From the NCBI GenBank assembly GCA_937875885.1, contig CALEIO010000179.1:1-11471 (forward strand): DNA of 11,471 bases, written 5' to 3'. The notes under the pieces are model-generated. The model saw only the letters and a program-made list of their open reading frames with translations, made no database searches and was not told where the DNA came from. Origin of the DNA: an uncultured Clostridia bacterium. Lineage in GTDB: Bacteria > Bacillota > Clostridia > Oscillospirales > Acutalibacteraceae. The translations under genes and the position numbers were made by a program. This document shows positions 1 to 6,661 of this stretch, piece by piece; the first letter of the stretch is position 1, and every line of letters begins with the position of its first letter.

Positions 1-55
1 TTTTTATCTATCACTTTGATGGGAATCGAAAGGGCGTGTAGAAAACAGTCCTGTG
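1..55. repeat. 55-bp direct repeat, copy 1
   Basis: This stretch is identical base for base to 194-248, giving two direct copies with a period of 193 bp. Because the match starts at the first base of the window, the repeat may extend to the left. The last bases form the left arm and loop of a hairpin that is complete only in this copy. No protein-coding role is evident. Confidence 0.9.
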
Positions 56-65
56 GACTGTTTTT
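42..65 (+). terminator. Perfect 10-bp hairpin with T run, possible intrinsic terminator
   Basis: Bases 42-51 pair perfectly with 55-64 around a three-base loop (52-54), and a run of five T follows on the plus strand. Just outside, gggc at 32-35 can pair with gccc at 67-70, lengthening the structure. The stem is A/T-rich at its base, so it may be a weak terminator for a transcript entering from the left, or simply the structured core of the repeated element. In the second repeat copy the right arm is missing. Confidence 0.45.
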
Positions 66-166
66 AGCCCGTCGCGCTGATGATGCTTTTCGCACTCTGC
101 ACACCGCAGTTAACGAGAAGTAGCTCACCTACCCCTCCAAGTACCCATCATCCGCTCCAAAAATGG
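56..166. other. Gene-free segment between the two repeat copies
   Basis: I see no open frame with a start and ribosome site here on either strand. The segment has short self-complementary stretches: cccatca at 144-150 can pair with tgatggg at 17-23 in the repeat, or catcatc at 146-152 with gatgatg at 79-85. The two pairings exclude each other. The tail at 144-159 resembles the 3' end of a tRNA, but no matching T arm or 5' acceptor strand is present. It could be part of a structured non-coding RNA or of a repeated intergenic element; the sequence alone does not decide. Confidence 0.4.
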
Positions 167-198
167 AAAGCACCCTAAAATGGGTGCTTTTTATTTTT
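167..198 (+). terminator. Intrinsic terminator
   Basis: A nine-base stem (aaagcaccc 167-175 with gggtgcttt 182-190) closes a six-base loop and is followed by a T-rich tail ttattttt. It ends any plus-strand transcript arriving from the left and isolates the ABC-F promoter downstream. Its tail overlaps the first bases of repeat copy 2. Confidence 0.8.
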
Positions 199-248
199 AT
201 CTATCACTTTGATGGGAATCGAAAGGGCGTGTAGAAAACAGTCCTGTG
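194..248. repeat. 55-bp direct repeat, copy 2 (truncated element)
   Basis: Identical to 1-55. Identity stops at base 248, one base into what is the right arm of the hairpin in copy 1, so this copy has lost the perfect stem and all of the 111-base segment that follows copy 1. Directly after the break lies the AT-rich promoter region of the ABC-F gene. Confidence 0.9.
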
Positions 249-298
249 TAATTCTGCAGTTTTTTCTTACACCTTACCTTTATATTGAACATTATATA

Positions 299-327
299 TT
301 GTAATACCCCACAAAATATGATATACT
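299..327 (+). promoter_or_regulatory. Probable housekeeping promoter of the ABC-F/EamA operon
   Basis: A -35-like TTGTAA (299-304) and a -10 TATACT (322-327) are separated by 17 bases, and TG at 319-320 makes an extended -10. Transcription would begin near 333-335, leaving an untranslated leader of about 45 bases. That is too short for the ribosome-stalling attenuators known for some antibiotic-inducible ABC-F genes, and I see no leader peptide or terminator between this promoter and the start codon. Confidence 0.65.
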
Positions 328-379
328 CCCAAAAGATGCTATTTATTACATTTATATTAAATATACAAGAGGAGTTATT

Positions 380-1936
380 ATGAGTATTCTGAATGTTGAA
401 AACCTGACACACGGTTTTGGCGACAGAGCTATTTTCGACGATGTTTCTTTCCGTTTACTCAAAGGTGAGCACATTGGTCTTATCGGTGCAAACGGCGAGG
501 GTAAATCTACCTTTATGAATATTGTTACAGGTAAACTTATGCCTGACGAGGGCAAGGTTGAGTGGTCCAAGAATGTACGTGTAGGTTACCTTGACCAGCA
601 CACAGTGCTCTCTGCAGGAATGACCATTGAAGATGTGCTGAAATCCGCTTTTTCTTATCTTTTTGAGATGGAAGAAAAGATGAACGCAATATGCGATGCA
701 CTGGGTGAAGCCGACGAAGACCAGATGGCAGAGATGCTTGAAGAGCTGGGCACCATTCAGGATATGCTCACAGCTCACGACTTTTACATTATCGATGCAA
801 AGGTTGAGGAAGTTGCACGTGCACTGGGTCTTGCAGACATCGGTCTTGACAGAGATGTTACCGACCTGAGCGGCGGACAGAGAACAAAGGTACTGCTCGC
901 AAAGCTTTTGCTTGAAAAGCCCGACATTCTCCTCCTTGACGAGCCTACAAACTACCTTGACGAGGAGCACATCACCTGGCTCAAAAGATATCTCATTGAC
1001 TACGAAAATGCTTTCATCCTCATCTCTCACGATATTCCCTTCCTCAACGAGGTTATCAATATCATTTACCATATGGAAAATCAGAAGCTTGATCGCTATG
1101 TTGGTGACTACCACCACTTTGAAGAGGTTCACGCTATGAAGAAGGCTCAGCTTGAGGCTGCTTACAAGCGTCAGCAGCAGGAAATCAGCGAGCTCAAGGA
1201 CTTTGTTGCACGTAACAAAGCAAGAGTTTCCACACGAAATATGGCTATGTCCAGACAGAAGCTCCTTGACAAGATGGACGTTATTGAGCTTGCACAGGAG
1301 AAGCCCAAGCCCGAATTCAACTTTAAGGTTGGCAAAACTCCCAGCAAGTTTATCTTTGAAACAAAAGACCTGGTTATCGGCTACACAGAGCCCCTTTCTT
1401 CTGCCCTTACTCTCTCTATGGAGCGTGGCAAGAAAATTGCTCTGGTGGGTGCTAACGGTATTGGTAAGACCACCTTGCTCAAAAGCATTCTTGGTCTTAT
1501 TCCCCCTATCTCCGGCACCGTAGAACGTGGCGACAATCTGCTTATTGGCTACTTTGAGCAGGAGGTTTCCGGTGACAACTCCACCACCTGTATCGAGGAA
1601 ATATGGAAAGAATTCCCCTCTCTGAATCAGCACGAGGTAAGAGCGGCACTTGCAAAGTGCGGACTTACCACAAAGCATATCGAAAGTCAGGTGAGAGTTC
1701 TCTCCGGTGGTGAGCAGGCAAAGGTGCGACTTTGCAAACTTATCAATAAAGAGACAAACATTCTGCTTCTTGACGAGCCTACAAACCATCTGGATGTAGA
1801 TGCTAAGGATGAGCTCAAACGTGCCCTCAATGATTACAAGGGCAGCATTCTGCTTATCTGCCACGAGCCCGAATTTTATCTTGACGTTGTAGACGAGGTG
1901 TGGGACTGCACCAAGTGGACAACAAAGATTTTCTGA
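380..1936 (+). CDS. ABC-F family ATPase (translation-associated, YbiT/YkpA-like)
   Basis: Soluble twin-ATPase protein of 518 residues with no membrane segments, as in ABC-F proteins, which act at the ribosome rather than in transport. Domain 1 has Walker A GANGEGKST (36-44), signature LSGGQ (163-167), Walker B ILLLDE (183-188) and H-loop His217. Domain 2 has Walker A GANGIGKTT (357-365), signature LSGGE (441-445), Walker B ILLLDE (461-466) and H-loop His495 in LICHE instead of the usual SHD. The charged linker at about 247-310, which in this family reaches towards the peptidyl-transferase centre, is present. The start is supported by AAGAGGAG at 367-374, five bases upstream. The architecture fits the housekeeping YbiT/YkpA type, a role in relieving stalled ribosomes being inferred. 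Antibiotic protection cannot be excluded but nothing in the short leader suggests drug induction. There is no C-terminal extension after domain 2. Confidence 0.9.
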   Translation: MSILNVENLTHGFGDRAIFDDVSFRLLKGEHIGLIGANGEGKSTFMNIVTGKLMPDEGKVEWSKNVRVGYLDQHTVLSAGMTIEDVLKSAFSYLFEMEEKMNAICDALGEADEDQMAEMLEELGTIQDMLTAHDFYIIDAKVEEVARALGLADIGLDRDVTDLSGGQRTKVLLAKLLLEKPDILLLDEPTNYLDEEHITWLKRYLIDYENAFILISHDIPFLNEVINIIYHMENQKLDRYVGDYHHFEEVHAMKKAQLEAAYKRQQQEISELKDFVARNKARVSTRNMAMSRQKLLDKMDVIELAQEKPKPEFNFKVGKTPSKFIFETKDLVIGYTEPLSSALTLSMERGKKIALVGANGIGKTTLLKSILGLIPPISGTVERGDNLLIGYFEQEVSGDNSTTCIEEIWKEFPSLNQHEVRAALAKCGLTTKHIESQVRVLSGGEQAKVRLCKLINKETNILLLDEPTNHLDVDAKDELKRALNDYKGSILLICHEPEFYLDVVDEVWDCTKWTTKIF

Positions 1937-1942
1937 TAACCT

Positions 1943-2836
1943 ATGAAAAGCAATAAAAATCAGCTGAAAGGCAGCCTTGCAGCCCTTGCTGTAAACATAA
2001 TCTTCGGCTTTAGCTTTCTTTTCTCCAAGGTCGCCTTGAGGTATGCTCATCCTCTGGTGATTCTTGCGGTTAGGTTTACTGTAGCCTTTGCAGTTATGAA
2101 TCTGCTGTGGGTTTTCGGCATTGTTAAGCTCCACTTCAAGGGTAAACCCCTTAAAGGTATCCTTGCAATGTCCTTGGTGCAACCTTTGCTCTACTACATC
2201 TTTGAGCTGTACGGAATCGACAACACCTCAAGCGCAATGTCGGGAATCATAATCTCCCTTGTGCCTGTGGTGGTAATGATTCTCTCCACAATCTTCCTTA
2301 AAGAAAAGCCGAAAGGTGTGCAGATATTTTTCTCTGCGCTTTCCCTTGGATCAATTGTGGCTATCAGCATCCTCTCTGACAATGGAGTGAAAAACAAGAT
2401 TTTCGGCATAATCCTCTTGGGTGGCGCCACCCTGTGTGCAGCTGTGTTCAACATTTTAAGCAGAAGCACATCGGAGCATTACTCCCCCTTTGAGCGGACA
2501 TACATTATGTTCCTTGCAGGTACTGTCGGATTCAACGGCATTGCCCTTGGCGCACTTAAAGGAAGTTTCCTCACAGAAGTTGCTTCTGCCTGCACAAGCC
2601 CACAGTTTGTGGGTGCTATACTCTACCTTTCAGTTATATCATCAATCCTTGCATTTATGCTTTACAACTACTCCACAGGACTTATCACTCCCGTTCGGTC
2701 AGCATCCTTTTCGAATCTGATTACGGTTGTGTCTGTACTGGCAGGAATACTCATCCTCCACGAGCCTATGATGTCGACCGCAGAAATCATCTGCTGTGTG
2801 CTGATTATCGCAGGAGTTGTGGGAGTAAACAAATAA
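1943..2836 (+). CDS. DMT-superfamily transporter with two EamA domains
   Basis: Membrane protein of 297 residues, the usual length for the ten-helix drug/metabolite transporters. The first helix carries the EamA-type run NIIFGFSFLFSKVAL (about 18-32). Hydrophobic segments follow through to the C terminus, in two halves of about 145 residues. Members export amino acids, metabolites or other small molecules; the substrate cannot be told from sequence. The gene begins six bases after the ABC-F stop codon and no Shine-Dalgarno sequence is visible in the preceding bases, so translation probably depends on ribosomes finishing the upstream gene. A strong terminator follows its stop by 13 bases, making it the last gene of the operon. 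Confidence 0.85.
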   Translation: MKSNKNQLKGSLAALAVNIIFGFSFLFSKVALRYAHPLVILAVRFTVAFAVMNLLWVFGIVKLHFKGKPLKGILAMSLVQPLLYYIFELYGIDNTSSAMSGIIISLVPVVVMILSTIFLKEKPKGVQIFFSALSLGSIVAISILSDNGVKNKIFGIILLGGATLCAAVFNILSRSTSEHYSPFERTYIMFLAGTVGFNGIALGALKGSFLTEVASACTSPQFVGAILYLSVISSILAFMLYNYSTGLITPVRSASFSNLITVVSVLAGILILHEPMMSTAEIICCVLIIAGVVGVNK

Positions 2837-2849
2837 AGAAGACAAAATT

Positions 2850-2886
2850 AAAGCAGAGTCGGCTGAAAACTGACTCTGCTTTTTTT
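2850..2886. terminator. Bidirectional intrinsic terminator between convergent operons
   Basis: Eleven base pairs (2850-2860 with 2872-2882) enclose an 11-base loop; seven T follow the last C on the plus strand. Read on the minus strand the stem is followed by a shorter T-rich stretch, so it likely also ends the ClpE transcript, whose stop lies at 2907. It is the only terminator seen between 380 and 11471. Confidence 0.85.
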
Positions 2887-2906
2887 ATATAAGTATTAAG
2901 TTATAA

Positions 2907-5249
2907 TCAAAGCACCTGAAGCTTGATTTCGCCATCAGCAGCGGTTACATTGATGCCGATGATTCCGCCTTCTCCGCGGATAATCATTTCTTCAGCAATC
3001 TTCTCTTCCACTTCTTTGCGGATAATGGAACGAAGCTCACGGGCACCTGTTCTGCCGTCTGTAATCTTGTCGGCAAGAGCTGTGCAAGCAGCATCGTCGA
3101 AGCTGAAAGTAATGCCCTTTTCCTTGAGAGTGTCGATATACTCAGAAAGCATAAGGGATGAAATCTTTCGCAGATCTTCTTTCTCCAGATAACGGAAAAC
3201 GATAATCTCATCTACTCGTGCAATGAACTCGGGACGGAGGAAATCAGACAAAGCCTTCATTACCTTTTCACGGGTAGCGTCAGCCTCGCTCTTGGCAAAG
3301 CCAAGGGCATTTTCTTTTCTGTCGGAACCTGCGTTTGAGGTCATAACGATTACTGTATTTTCAAAGTTTACAAGTCTGCCGTGAGCATCTGTAAGCTTGC
3401 CTTCGTCCAGAATCTGGAGGAGGATATTAAGTACATCGGGGTGTGCTTTCTCAATTTCGTCAAAAAGAAGCACAGAATAAGGTCTGCGACGGACTTTCTC
3501 GGTTACCTGACCGGCCTCGTCGTAGCCTACATATCCGGGAGGAGAGCCGATAATCTTGGAAACAGAGTGCTTCTCCATAAACTCGGACATATCAAGTCTG
3601 ATGAGGGTTTCGGGTGTATCAAAGAGCAAGGAAGAAAGTACCTTTACAAGCTCGGTTTTACCCACACCTGTGGGACCTACAAAGATAAAGGATGCAGGTC
3701 TGCGACGGGGTGAAATCTGAACTCGGGAGCGCTTAACTGCTGTAGCAAGTACTCTTACAGCTTCATCCTGACCGATGATTTTCTCTTTCATCTGCGATTC
3801 AATATTTGCAAGCTTTGCAAGTTCGTTTTCTCTTACGTGAGTTGAGGGAATACCAGTCCACAGCTCGATAACCTTTGCAAGGTCTTCTTCTGTAACTGCG
3901 GTTGAAAGTGCCTCCTCGGGGATTACTGAAATCTCCTGCTCCACCCTTGCAAGGTCGCTCTTGACAGCTGCAAGGCGCTCATAGTCAACGGTTTCTGCTG
4001 TTGTGAGCTTTTCCTGCACAAGAGAAAGATTATGCTTATCCTCGCAGAGCTTATCGTATTTCTCACGCTCTTTGTTGCGAAGTCCTGCACATGCACTTGC
4101 CTCGTCCAAAAGGTCGATTGCCTTATCAGGCAAAAATCGGTCTGTGATGTATCTTTCAGAGAAGATAACAGCCTTGCGGATTACATCAGCTGCAACTGTT
4201 ACGTTGTGATGCTGCTCGTAGTATTCCTTGATACCCTCAAGCACCTCTATTGTATCTGCAATGGAAGGCTCCCCAACCTTAACAGGCTGAAAACGACGCT
4301 CCAGAGCTGAATCTTTCTCGATGTATTTTCTGTATTCATTAAAGGTAGTTGCGCCGATAACCTGAATCTCTCCGCGGGACAGAGAAGGCTTGAGGATATT
4401 GGCAGCATTCATAGAACCCTCGGAATCGCCTGTGCCAACAAGGCTGTGCACCTCGTCGATAAACAGAATGATATTGCCGGCGGCACGCACCTCGTCGATG
4501 AGTCCCTTGATGCGGCTCTCAAACTGGCCGCGGAACTGGGTGCCGGCCACCAGAGCGGTCAGGTCCAGCAGATGCACCTCTTTATCCAGCAGGCGCTGGG
4601 GCACGTTGCCCTGGGAAATTCGCAGTGCAAGACCCTCTGCTATTGCGGTTTTACCAACACCCGGCTCACCAATAAGGCAGGGGTTGTTCTTTGTACGGCG
4701 GGAAAGAATCTGGATTACACGCTCGATTTCTTTATCTCTGCCAATGATGCGGTCGATTCTGCCTTCTCTTGCCTTACGGGTCAGGTCTTCGCAGTAAAGA
4801 GAGAGGAACTTTCTCTCTTTTTTCTCTTTCTTCTCCTGTTTCTTTGCCTTTTTGGGGTCAGTATTCTGACCATCTGCAGGCTTTGCGCCACCAAAGAAGT
4901 TATTGAAGAATGAGGGGAATGCAGGTGCGCCGCCGTGAGTGAAATCGTCACCGTCGGCACTTTCATCACCCTGGGAATCATCAAGGCTCATAGGGTCGGT
5001 AAAGTTCATATTCTCCATCATCTGGGAAAGGTCGCCGCCCTCTGCCATATTCTCCATCATAGAACCCATCTGGTCTTCCATTGCCTGTAGGTCATCGTCA
5101 GAGATGCCCATCTTGCGCATAAGGTCCTCAACAGGGCCGATGCCAAGCTCCTTTGCACAGGTAAGACAGTAACCCACTGTGTTGCTGTCTTTCTGATTAT
5201 TGGAAACAAAAACTACTGCGGTACGTTTGCCGCATCTTGAACATAACAT
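2907..5249 (-). CDS. clpE: ClpE-like AAA+ ATPase, ClpP-partner unfoldase
   Basis: Two-domain Clp/Hsp100 ATPase of 780 residues. It opens with a zinc-finger-like C4 set, Cys3, Cys6, Cys28 and Cys31, as in ClpE, instead of the Clp N repeat domain of ClpC. Residues about 50-120 form a Met/Asp/Phe-rich linker with MMENM twice (64-68, 77-81), then a Lys/Glu-rich stretch (about 132-147). AAA1 has Walker A GEPGVGKT (194-201), Walker B ILFIDE (261-266) and arginine fingers at 318-319. A short coiled-coil middle region lies at about 392-445. AAA2 has Walker A GPTGVGKT (525-532) and Walker B VLLFDE (593-598). LGF at 649-651 matches the ClpP-docking loop, so it probably feeds proteins to ClpP. Start is supported by AAAGGAG at 5257-5263, seven bases away. 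No CIRCE or CtsR site is seen just upstream. It may equally be labelled ClpC; the zinc motif and missing N domain favour ClpE. Codons for residues 211-270 are unusually GC-rich. Confidence 0.88.
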   Translation of the reverse strand: MLCSRCGKRTAVVFVSNNQKDSNTVGYCLTCAKELGIGPVEDLMRKMGISDDDLQAMEDQMGSMMENMAEGGDLSQMMENMNFTDPMSLDDSQGDESADGDDFTHGGAPAFPSFFNNFFGGAKPADGQNTDPKKAKKQEKKEKKERKFLSLYCEDLTRKAREGRIDRIIGRDKEIERVIQILSRRTKNNPCLIGEPGVGKTAIAEGLALRISQGNVPQRLLDKEVHLLDLTALVAGTQFRGQFESRIKGLIDEVRAAGNIILFIDEVHSLVGTGDSEGSMNAANILKPSLSRGEIQVIGATTFNEYRKYIEKDSALERRFQPVKVGEPSIADTIEVLEGIKEYYEQHHNVTVAADVIRKAVIFSERYITDRFLPDKAIDLLDEASACAGLRNKEREKYDKLCEDKHNLSLVQEKLTTAETVDYERLAAVKSDLARVEQEISVIPEEALSTAVTEEDLAKVIELWTGIPSTHVRENELAKLANIESQMKEKIIGQDEAVRVLATAVKRSRVQISPRRRPASFIFVGPTGVGKTELVKVLSSLLFDTPETLIRLDMSEFMEKHSVSKIIGSPPGYVGYDEAGQVTEKVRRRPYSVLLFDEIEKAHPDVLNILLQILDEGKLTDAHGRLVNFENTVIVMTSNAGSDRKENALGFAKSEADATREKVMKALSDFLRPEFIARVDEIIVFRYLEKEDLRKISSLMLSEYIDTLKEKGITFSFDDAACTALADKITDGRTGARELRSIIRKEVEEKIAEEMIIRGEGGIIGINVTAADGEIKLQVL
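4440..4619 (-). other. GC-rich tract with foreign-looking codon use inside clpE
   Basis: Codons 211-270 of the ClpE-like gene, encoding the strand before and including Walker B of AAA1, use G or C at the third position in 48 of 60 cases by my count. The first 30 codons of the same gene do so in 12 of 30. Bases 4501-4560 are about two thirds G+C, against about 43% in 4321-4380. The protein stays in frame and conserved. The tract favours CGC, GCC, CTG and GTG, which the rest of the gene uses less. Confidence 0.7.
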
Positions 5250-5277
5250 AGTAATACTCCTTTACTGAAGAAGCGGG

Positions 5278-5877
5278 TTACTCCCCTGCTTCTTCCTCCT
5301 TTGCTTGTGCAAGCAAAGCTTTGAAAATGAAATAGTATCGAATCAGCGAATATATCATTACAAGCGCTGTTACTGACAACATAATAAAAGAAACTACAGC
5401 AAAATTTTCCACTTTAAGCCAAATGTCAAACACTACTATAGCTGCCACAGAAATGTAGAAGCAGACTGTGCCCACCTTGCCATACCAGGCAGCGGCAACG
5501 GGCAGTATGTGCTTCTTCAAAAGCAAAGTAGCTCCTATGAGCATCAGGATATCCTTTGTAGCCAGAATTGCCACAACAGGGAAAATCATCGGCTCGATAA
5601 TTGAAAGGCACACAGCAACTGCAATAAGAGTTAGTTTGTCTGCCACAGGGTCAATGAGTTTTCCAAGCTGAGTTATCTGATTAAGCTTTCTGGCAAGGAA
5701 TCCGTCTAAACAATCTGAAATACCTGAAAAAAGAATCAATACTGCCGACACCACATATCTGCCTTTGAGAAAAGAACTCATAAAAGGCGGTATCAGAAGA
5801 AGTCTCAGGTAGCTCAGAATATTTGGGATTGTGAAAATATACTTAAGGTCTATCTTCTTCTCCTTATTCCATTCCAT
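5278..5877 (-). CDS. pgsA: CDP-alcohol phosphatidyltransferase, PgsA-like
   Basis: Integral membrane enzyme of 199 residues. It carries the complete CDP-alcohol phosphotransferase signature, D-x2-D-G-x2-A-R-x8-G-x3-D-x3-D, starting in SDCLDGFLAR and ending at DPVAD; the four Asp bind metal and the CDP-diacylglycerol substrate. The likely reaction is transfer of the phosphatidyl group from CDP-diacylglycerol to glycerol 3-phosphate, the first step of phosphatidylglycerol synthesis. Cardiolipin synthase of the same fold is the main alternative. About six hydrophobic segments are visible and the tail is rich in Glu. I chose the ATG at 5877 rather than an in-frame TTG at 5892 (204 residues), because GGGAG lies eight bases before the ATG and overlaps the TTG. 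It follows cvpA by about 50 bases and precedes clpE by 28. Confidence 0.82.
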   Translation of the reverse strand: MEWNKEKKIDLKYIFTIPNILSYLRLLLIPPFMSSFLKGRYVVSAVLILFSGISDCLDGFLARKLNQITQLGKLIDPVADKLTLIAVAVCLSIIEPMIFPVVAILATKDILMLIGATLLLKKHILPVAAAWYGKVGTVCFYISVAAIVVFDIWLKVENFAVVSFIMLSVTALVMIYSLIRYYFIFKALLAQAKEEEAGE

Positions 5878-5907
5878 TAAAAAATCTCCCAACTATCAAG
5901 TTTTTCA

Positions 5908-5923
5908 TATACCATTTATACCA
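5908..5923 (-). promoter_or_regulatory. Short direct repeat and possible internal promoter ahead of pgsA
   Basis: Read on the minus strand, TGGTATA occurs twice with a nine-base period (5923-5917 and 5914-5908). The first copy can serve as an extended -10 (TGGTATAAA), though I find no good -35 at the matching distance. The repeat spacing does not match the CtsR heptads. It lies in the largest AT-rich gap of the operon apart from that after truA. Evidence is weak. Confidence 0.25.
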
Positions 5924-5927
5924 AATT

Positions 5928-6650
5928 TTACAAACCATAGATCAGGTTGCTGATTGCGGATGCAAGTCCACCATCTGCAACAAAAGAAAATATTCGGGAC
6001 TTAGCAAGGCTGTCTTCGGAGATAAACTCAAAAGTCTGCGGGATAATCGGAAGCACAAGGGTGAAAATCGCACAGATAAGCACCACGATAAGTCCGCCTT
6101 TGAGAAGTCCTATTGCTCCACCAAGGAGTGAATCGGGCAGACGCAACAAAGGGAGTCTGAAAACCTTTGCCGCTGCCCCTGCTATTTTTCTGAAAATAAA
6201 GTGCAGGACTATATAAAGAATTATGCCAAGAACAATGGTGATAATTCCTGTAATTACAGGTTCAATCATACCGGAGATTGAAGATGTAGCTCCCTCCACC
6301 GAAAGCAACCCGTCTTCGGGAGCAATGGTGCTGTCAATTGCAGCGGAGGTAACTCCGAAAGCTACAAGCACATACATAAATGCTTTTGGGAATGCTGACA
6401 AAAACTCTGCTGAATCAAAGCCTAAATCACCGAATGCCGATTCGCTGAAAAAGCTCTCAATCTTTGCTACTAATGCACCCTCGATAAAGGTTGTGTAGAT
6501 AAGCTGTGAAAGATAGCGGGAAGCAAAAATTGTTATAGTAACGGTCAGCACAAAAGCCAGCACAGAAAGCAAGGTTTTTGCGGCACCGTTCTTGATTCCC
6601 AGAATCAGCGATATAAGCGGTATTACCAGAAAGAAAATATCGTAAAGCAT
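5928..6650 (-). CDS. cvpA: CvpA-family membrane protein
   Basis: Inner membrane protein of 240 residues with about four transmembrane stretches: roughly 3-19, 26-45, 132-153 and 182-202, plus a moderately hydrophobic segment near 88-105. The C-terminal run LLGGAIGLLKGGLIVVLIC (175-193) has the glycine spacing typical of CvpA/colicin V production proteins, whose biochemical role is unsettled but linked to envelope functions. It is longer than the 160-180 residues of proteobacterial CvpA because of an insert of about 50 residues between the first and second helix pairs, which is usual in Clostridia. The start has GGAGG a few bases upstream, and the gene begins 11 bases after the stop of the preceding gene. 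Confidence 0.8.
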   Translation of the reverse strand: MLYDIFFLVIPLISLILGIKNGAAKTLLSVLAFVLTVTITIFASRYLSQLIYTTFIEGALVAKIESFFSESAFGDLGFDSAEFLSAFPKAFMYVLVAFGVTSAAIDSTIAPEDGLLSVEGATSSISGMIEPVITGIITIVLGIILYIVLHFIFRKIAGAAAKVFRLPLLRLPDSLLGGAIGLLKGGLIVVLICAIFTLVLPIIPQTFEFISEDSLAKSRIFSFVADGGLASAISNLIYGL

Positions 6651-6661
6651 AATGCCTCCGT

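Noticed and set aside
136..159. tRNA-like 3' end (cccatca then ccgctcca) before a terminator
   Set aside because: No TTCGA-type T loop in register, no matching T stem and no ggagcgg 5' acceptor strand upstream within the window, so neither a tRNA gene nor an attachment site can be claimed.
197..412. 71-codon minus-strand frame over repeat copy 2 and the ABC-F start
   Set aside because: It covers the promoter and start of the ABC-F gene, is AT-driven and has no ribosome site; low-complexity intergenic translation.
380..1936. ABC-F gene as an antibiotic-resistance determinant
   Set aside because: Its linker and motifs fit the housekeeping YbiT/YkpA type, and the leader is too short for an attenuator; resistance cannot be asserted from this sequence.
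455..2182. 575-codon open frame on the minus strand opposite the ABC-F and EamA genes
   Set aside because: It is a shadow: the plus-strand frames carry complete ABC-F and EamA motifs, while this frame is Cys/His/Val-rich, has no known motif and crosses the junction of two genes.
4446..4913. 155-codon plus-strand frame within clpE
   Set aside because: Antisense shadow of a fully conserved AAA+ coding sequence with no ribosome site or recognisable motif.
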